Below are positions 61,812 to 64,000 of a stretch of 64,000 bases of DNA, one piece after another. Source of the stretch: Ewingella sp963519305. GTDB lineage: Bacteria > Pseudomonadota > Gammaproteobacteria > Enterobacterales > Enterobacteriaceae. Position numbers and translations under genes: made by a program. The stretch is from NCBI GenBank assembly GCA_963519305.1, contig CAUQMS010000019.1:1-64000 (forward strand). Direction: 5' to 3'. Positions within the stretch are counted from its first letter, which is position 1. The number at the start of each line of letters is the position of its first letter. A model generated the notes under the pieces. The model searched no databases and was not told where the DNA came from. It saw only the letters and a list, made by a program, of their open reading frames with translations.

Positions 61812-63833
61812 TTAAAATCTCGCACTGATCCCTGCGTTGTACGAGGTTTGTTCGCCGGAATCCAGCCCGGTGGTTTGCGACACGGCGGCGAAAGCGGCGA
61901 TATTGTCAGTGATCTGTACGTTGGCGCCGAGGGTCATGTCGACCCAATCGTTATCCTGCTCACCGGTGGTGCGGCTAAACCGGGTGCGGGTGGATTTTAT
62001 CGCGCCGGTGGCAGTATAGGTATCATCCCCAAACTGGCGGTCATACGTCACCTGTGCATACGGGTTCACGATGCCAAGCTCAGCATTCAGACGCCAGCCC
62101 AGCGCGCCAATTTGCGAATGGGAAGTCTGGTCGCCAAAGCGCATCGAGGTACTGTTGTTATCCTTCTCCTCATAGCCATCGATATTGCTGTAATCCCAGC
62201 TGTATTGCGCTACCGGGCCAGTTTTCAGCACCGGTAAAATCGGGAAGTCCCAGCCTGCGGTGACACGCCCGCCAATCTGCTTACCATTGGTTTCACCGCT
62301 CTCCGTACGGGTGGTCGGGCCTAGTTTCATGCTGCGGTTGATATCGTCGTAGTTCATCGAGCCATAGTGAACATCGCCGTTGATCCAGCCATTATCGGCG
62401 ATTTTCACGCCGGTGAAGGCAGTTGCCATCCAGCCACGCGTGCGATAGCTGAAGTTATTGGTCGGGTCCTGCTTATCATCGGCACCGGAGAGCATCACTC
62501 CCATCATCCAGCGTTCGGTCAGCTGGTAGTCCATGCCGATATTCAGCGAGTTGGTGGTCAGATCCCCATCCCCTAAACCCAGTGACGGATTAAATTTACT
62601 GTCTGCACTCTGCCCGGCATAACCGCCAAACATGCCAAAGGTGCCGGATTCATTATTCTGCGTGCGCAGTTGCTGATAGCGGCTGTCGAGTAACCCCTGC
62701 GTATTGCGCGTCAGCGCCAGCGATCCCTGATTCAGCGCCGCCACTTCCAGCGGGCCGTTGATCACCGCCTGCATATAGTCGGCGATCAGCGCATGGGCCT
62801 GTGGCGTCGGGTGGAAATGGTCGGCAAACAGGAAAGATTTGCTGGCGTCAAAACCCGGCAGGTTCGAAGTACATTCAGAGGCCGACGTTCCGACCGGGCA
62901 GGCGGTACCGGCGGTATTGGCGAAACCGTAGCGGGCCGGGTCGGCGATCACTTCGTTGAACAGACCGTTGATATCAACACGCGCAATATTGCCGCCGGTC
63001 TTCGCCAGCGCGATATCTTCGGTGGTGTTGTAGGTGTCGGTCAGGTCGCCTGCCACACTTTTGAGCGCGTCATAAGCAGCGATAAGCCCTTTGGAGAGCA
63101 AGTCCTGAACCAGTGCGGAATCCAGACCCGCGGTGGTCGAGGCCTTCAGCGCATTGTGAATCGCTTCGGTGCGGGCGTCCGTATCCGGCGTATCTTGCGC
63201 ATTCAGGTATTTATAAGCGGCTTCCAGCGCCTGCTGCTGCACCGGCAACAGTCCTACCTGAATAATGCCTTCCATCAGTACCGGCGTCAGCCCGATGTTC
63301 GGTACCGTCGGTACGACCACCGTTCCGGCCCCCGCTTTCAGCAGATCATTCACCTGCGAAGCCGCCTGTGTGGCGCTGTTGGTAGCGATATCCACGGCTT
63401 TGATCGGGTTGAGGCTCAGCGCGGCGGCGGCTAAATCATTGCCGCCGATCCAGTGCACATACAAGCCGTTCGGGTCGGCTTTGCCCCCGGTTGCGGCCAG
63501 ATAATTTTTCACCTGATCTTGCGTGGTGTAATCCGAATCCAGCCCCGGAACCGCCACACCGCCGCCTTCGGCATAGTTCAGTCCCCCCTGCGAGGAAGGT
63601 TTGAGCGTAGTGCCAATATTGTTCGCCAGAATTTCGTCGTATAGCTGATGCGAGCTGCTGTCGAAAGTCCAGCGGCCAATGTTGCCGGTGTCGCTGAGGC
63701 TGTCGCCAAACACATAAAGTTGATCGTAAGCCTGCGCCGGAGCGTAAATGCCCAGACAGAGCGCCGTTGCCAGCGCGCCCTGCGCCAGACGAAATATCGG
63801 GGCTTTTTTACGGAATATCGTTTTGCGGGTCAT
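61812..63833 (-). CDS. GDSL esterase autotransporter (EstA/ApeE-like)
   Basis: 673-aa outer-membrane lipase/esterase. Signal peptide (1-~35, ending APAQA) is followed by a GDSL passenger domain: Ser45 in VFGDSLSDTG, Asn132 in WIGGNDLA, and Asp338/His341 in FADHFHPTPQAH. The C-terminal ~270 residues form a type V autotransporter beta-barrel ending in ISARF (terminal aromatic residue). It releases fatty acids from esters at the cell surface. Two cysteines in the passenger (~312 and ~321) may form a disulfide loop. Confidence 0.93.
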   Translation of the reverse strand: MTRKTIFRKKAPIFRLAQGALATALCLGIYAPAQAYDQLYVFGDSLSDTGNIGRWTFDSSSHQLYDEILANNIGTTLKPSSQGGLNYAEGGGVAVPGLDSDYTTQDQVKNYLAATGGKADPNGLYVHWIGGNDLAAAALSLNPIKAVDIATNSATQAASQVNDLLKAGAGTVVVPTVPNIGLTPVLMEGIIQVGLLPVQQQALEAAYKYLNAQDTPDTDARTEAIHNALKASTTAGLDSALVQDLLSKGLIAAYDALKSVAGDLTDTYNTTEDIALAKTGGNIARVDINGLFNEVIADPARYGFANTAGTACPVGTSASECTSNLPGFDASKSFLFADHFHPTPQAHALIADYMQAVINGPLEVAALNQGSLALTRNTQGLLDSRYQQLRTQNNESGTFGMFGGYAGQSADSKFNPSLGLGDGDLTTNSLNIGMDYQLTERWMMGVMLSGADDKQDPTNNFSYRTRGWMATAFTGVKIADNGWINGDVHYGSMNYDDINRSMKLGPTTRTESGETNGKQIGGRVTAGWDFPILPVLKTGPVAQYSWDYSNIDGYEEKDNNSTSMRFGDQTSHSQIGALGWRLNAELGIVNPYAQVTYDRQFGDDTYTATGAIKSTRTRFSRTTGEQDNDWVDMTLGANVQITDNIAAFAAVSQTTGLDSGEQTSYNAGISARF

Positions 63834-64000
63834 AGAAGTTTTCCAAAAAGAGCCAAAGGTAAAAGCGAGTCAGAATGTAAGGATTCTGTAATTTGTGGTT
63901 TTGACTATGGTTCAGATTGGCGGAGGGTCAAGGCGGGGATGCGTAAAACGGGACGTTGCAGAGTAATCTGATAAGTAACACTATGGGCCACTTTCATTAC

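Overview
This 64 kb window is a chromosomal segment of an enterobacterium. Almost every gene resembles an Escherichia coli K-12 gene or a well-known Enterobacterales family. The gene order, the urea carboxylase/UrtABCDE operon and the moderate GC content suggest a Yersiniaceae-type organism (Rahnella/Serratia-like). The genus cannot be fixed from the sequence alone. No prophage, integron, CRISPR array or rRNA operon is seen, and gene density is high.

Layout. 1-3.2 kb: 5' part of a tRNA-Pro gene, eptB (lipid A/LPS phosphoethanolamine transferase), and ohr with its regulator ohrR plus two matching 15-bp operators. 3.3-15.8 kb: a nitrogen-scavenging urea operon (allophanate hydrolase, urea carboxylase, GntR regulator, UrtABCDE ABC transporter) preceded by a textbook sigma-54 promoter. 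A 596-bp non-coding repeat with 37-bp inverted ends sits between urtA and urtB. 15.8-23 kb: small envelope and stress proteins, a tandem GNAT duplication, yfcF, a chemoreceptor with a sigma-28-like promoter, and more GNATs. 23-31 kb: sutR/ydcO with two palindromic operators, idnD, a DJ-1/isochorismatase/GlxA-type group, wecH and mdfA. 31-43.8 kb: aldB, yibF, fdhE-fdoIHG, fdhD, sodA, an HBM-type chemoreceptor and yiiM. 43.8-56.2 kb: yibL, a MocR/LysE pair, mtlADR with four CRP-like sites, a DsbA-like thioredoxin, and a second mannitol-type PTS cluster (cmtBA-yggPDC). 56.5-64 kb: yiaF, a second copy of the large non-coding repeat, glyQS, an StbDE-type toxin-antitoxin pair and a GDSL autotransporter esterase.

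Main points. (1) Two diverged copies of a roughly 600-650-bp non-coding element (10980-11575 and about 57430-58076) share the same hairpins in the same order, with compensatory base changes, inside inverted terminal repeats. This looks like a dispersed structured-RNA or MITE-like family and is the best candidate here for something undescribed. (2) FdoG carries Cys (TGC) at residue 196, where the E. coli enzyme has selenocysteine. The selA-selB-yiaY genes that separate yibF and aldB in E. coli are absent, and those two genes are only about 147 bp apart. Together these suggest loss of selenocysteine use. (3) Several regulator/operator pairs can be read directly: OhrR, SutR, the MocR-LysE palindrome, Fur-sodA, CRP-mtlA, sigma-54-urea and sigma-28-chemoreceptors.
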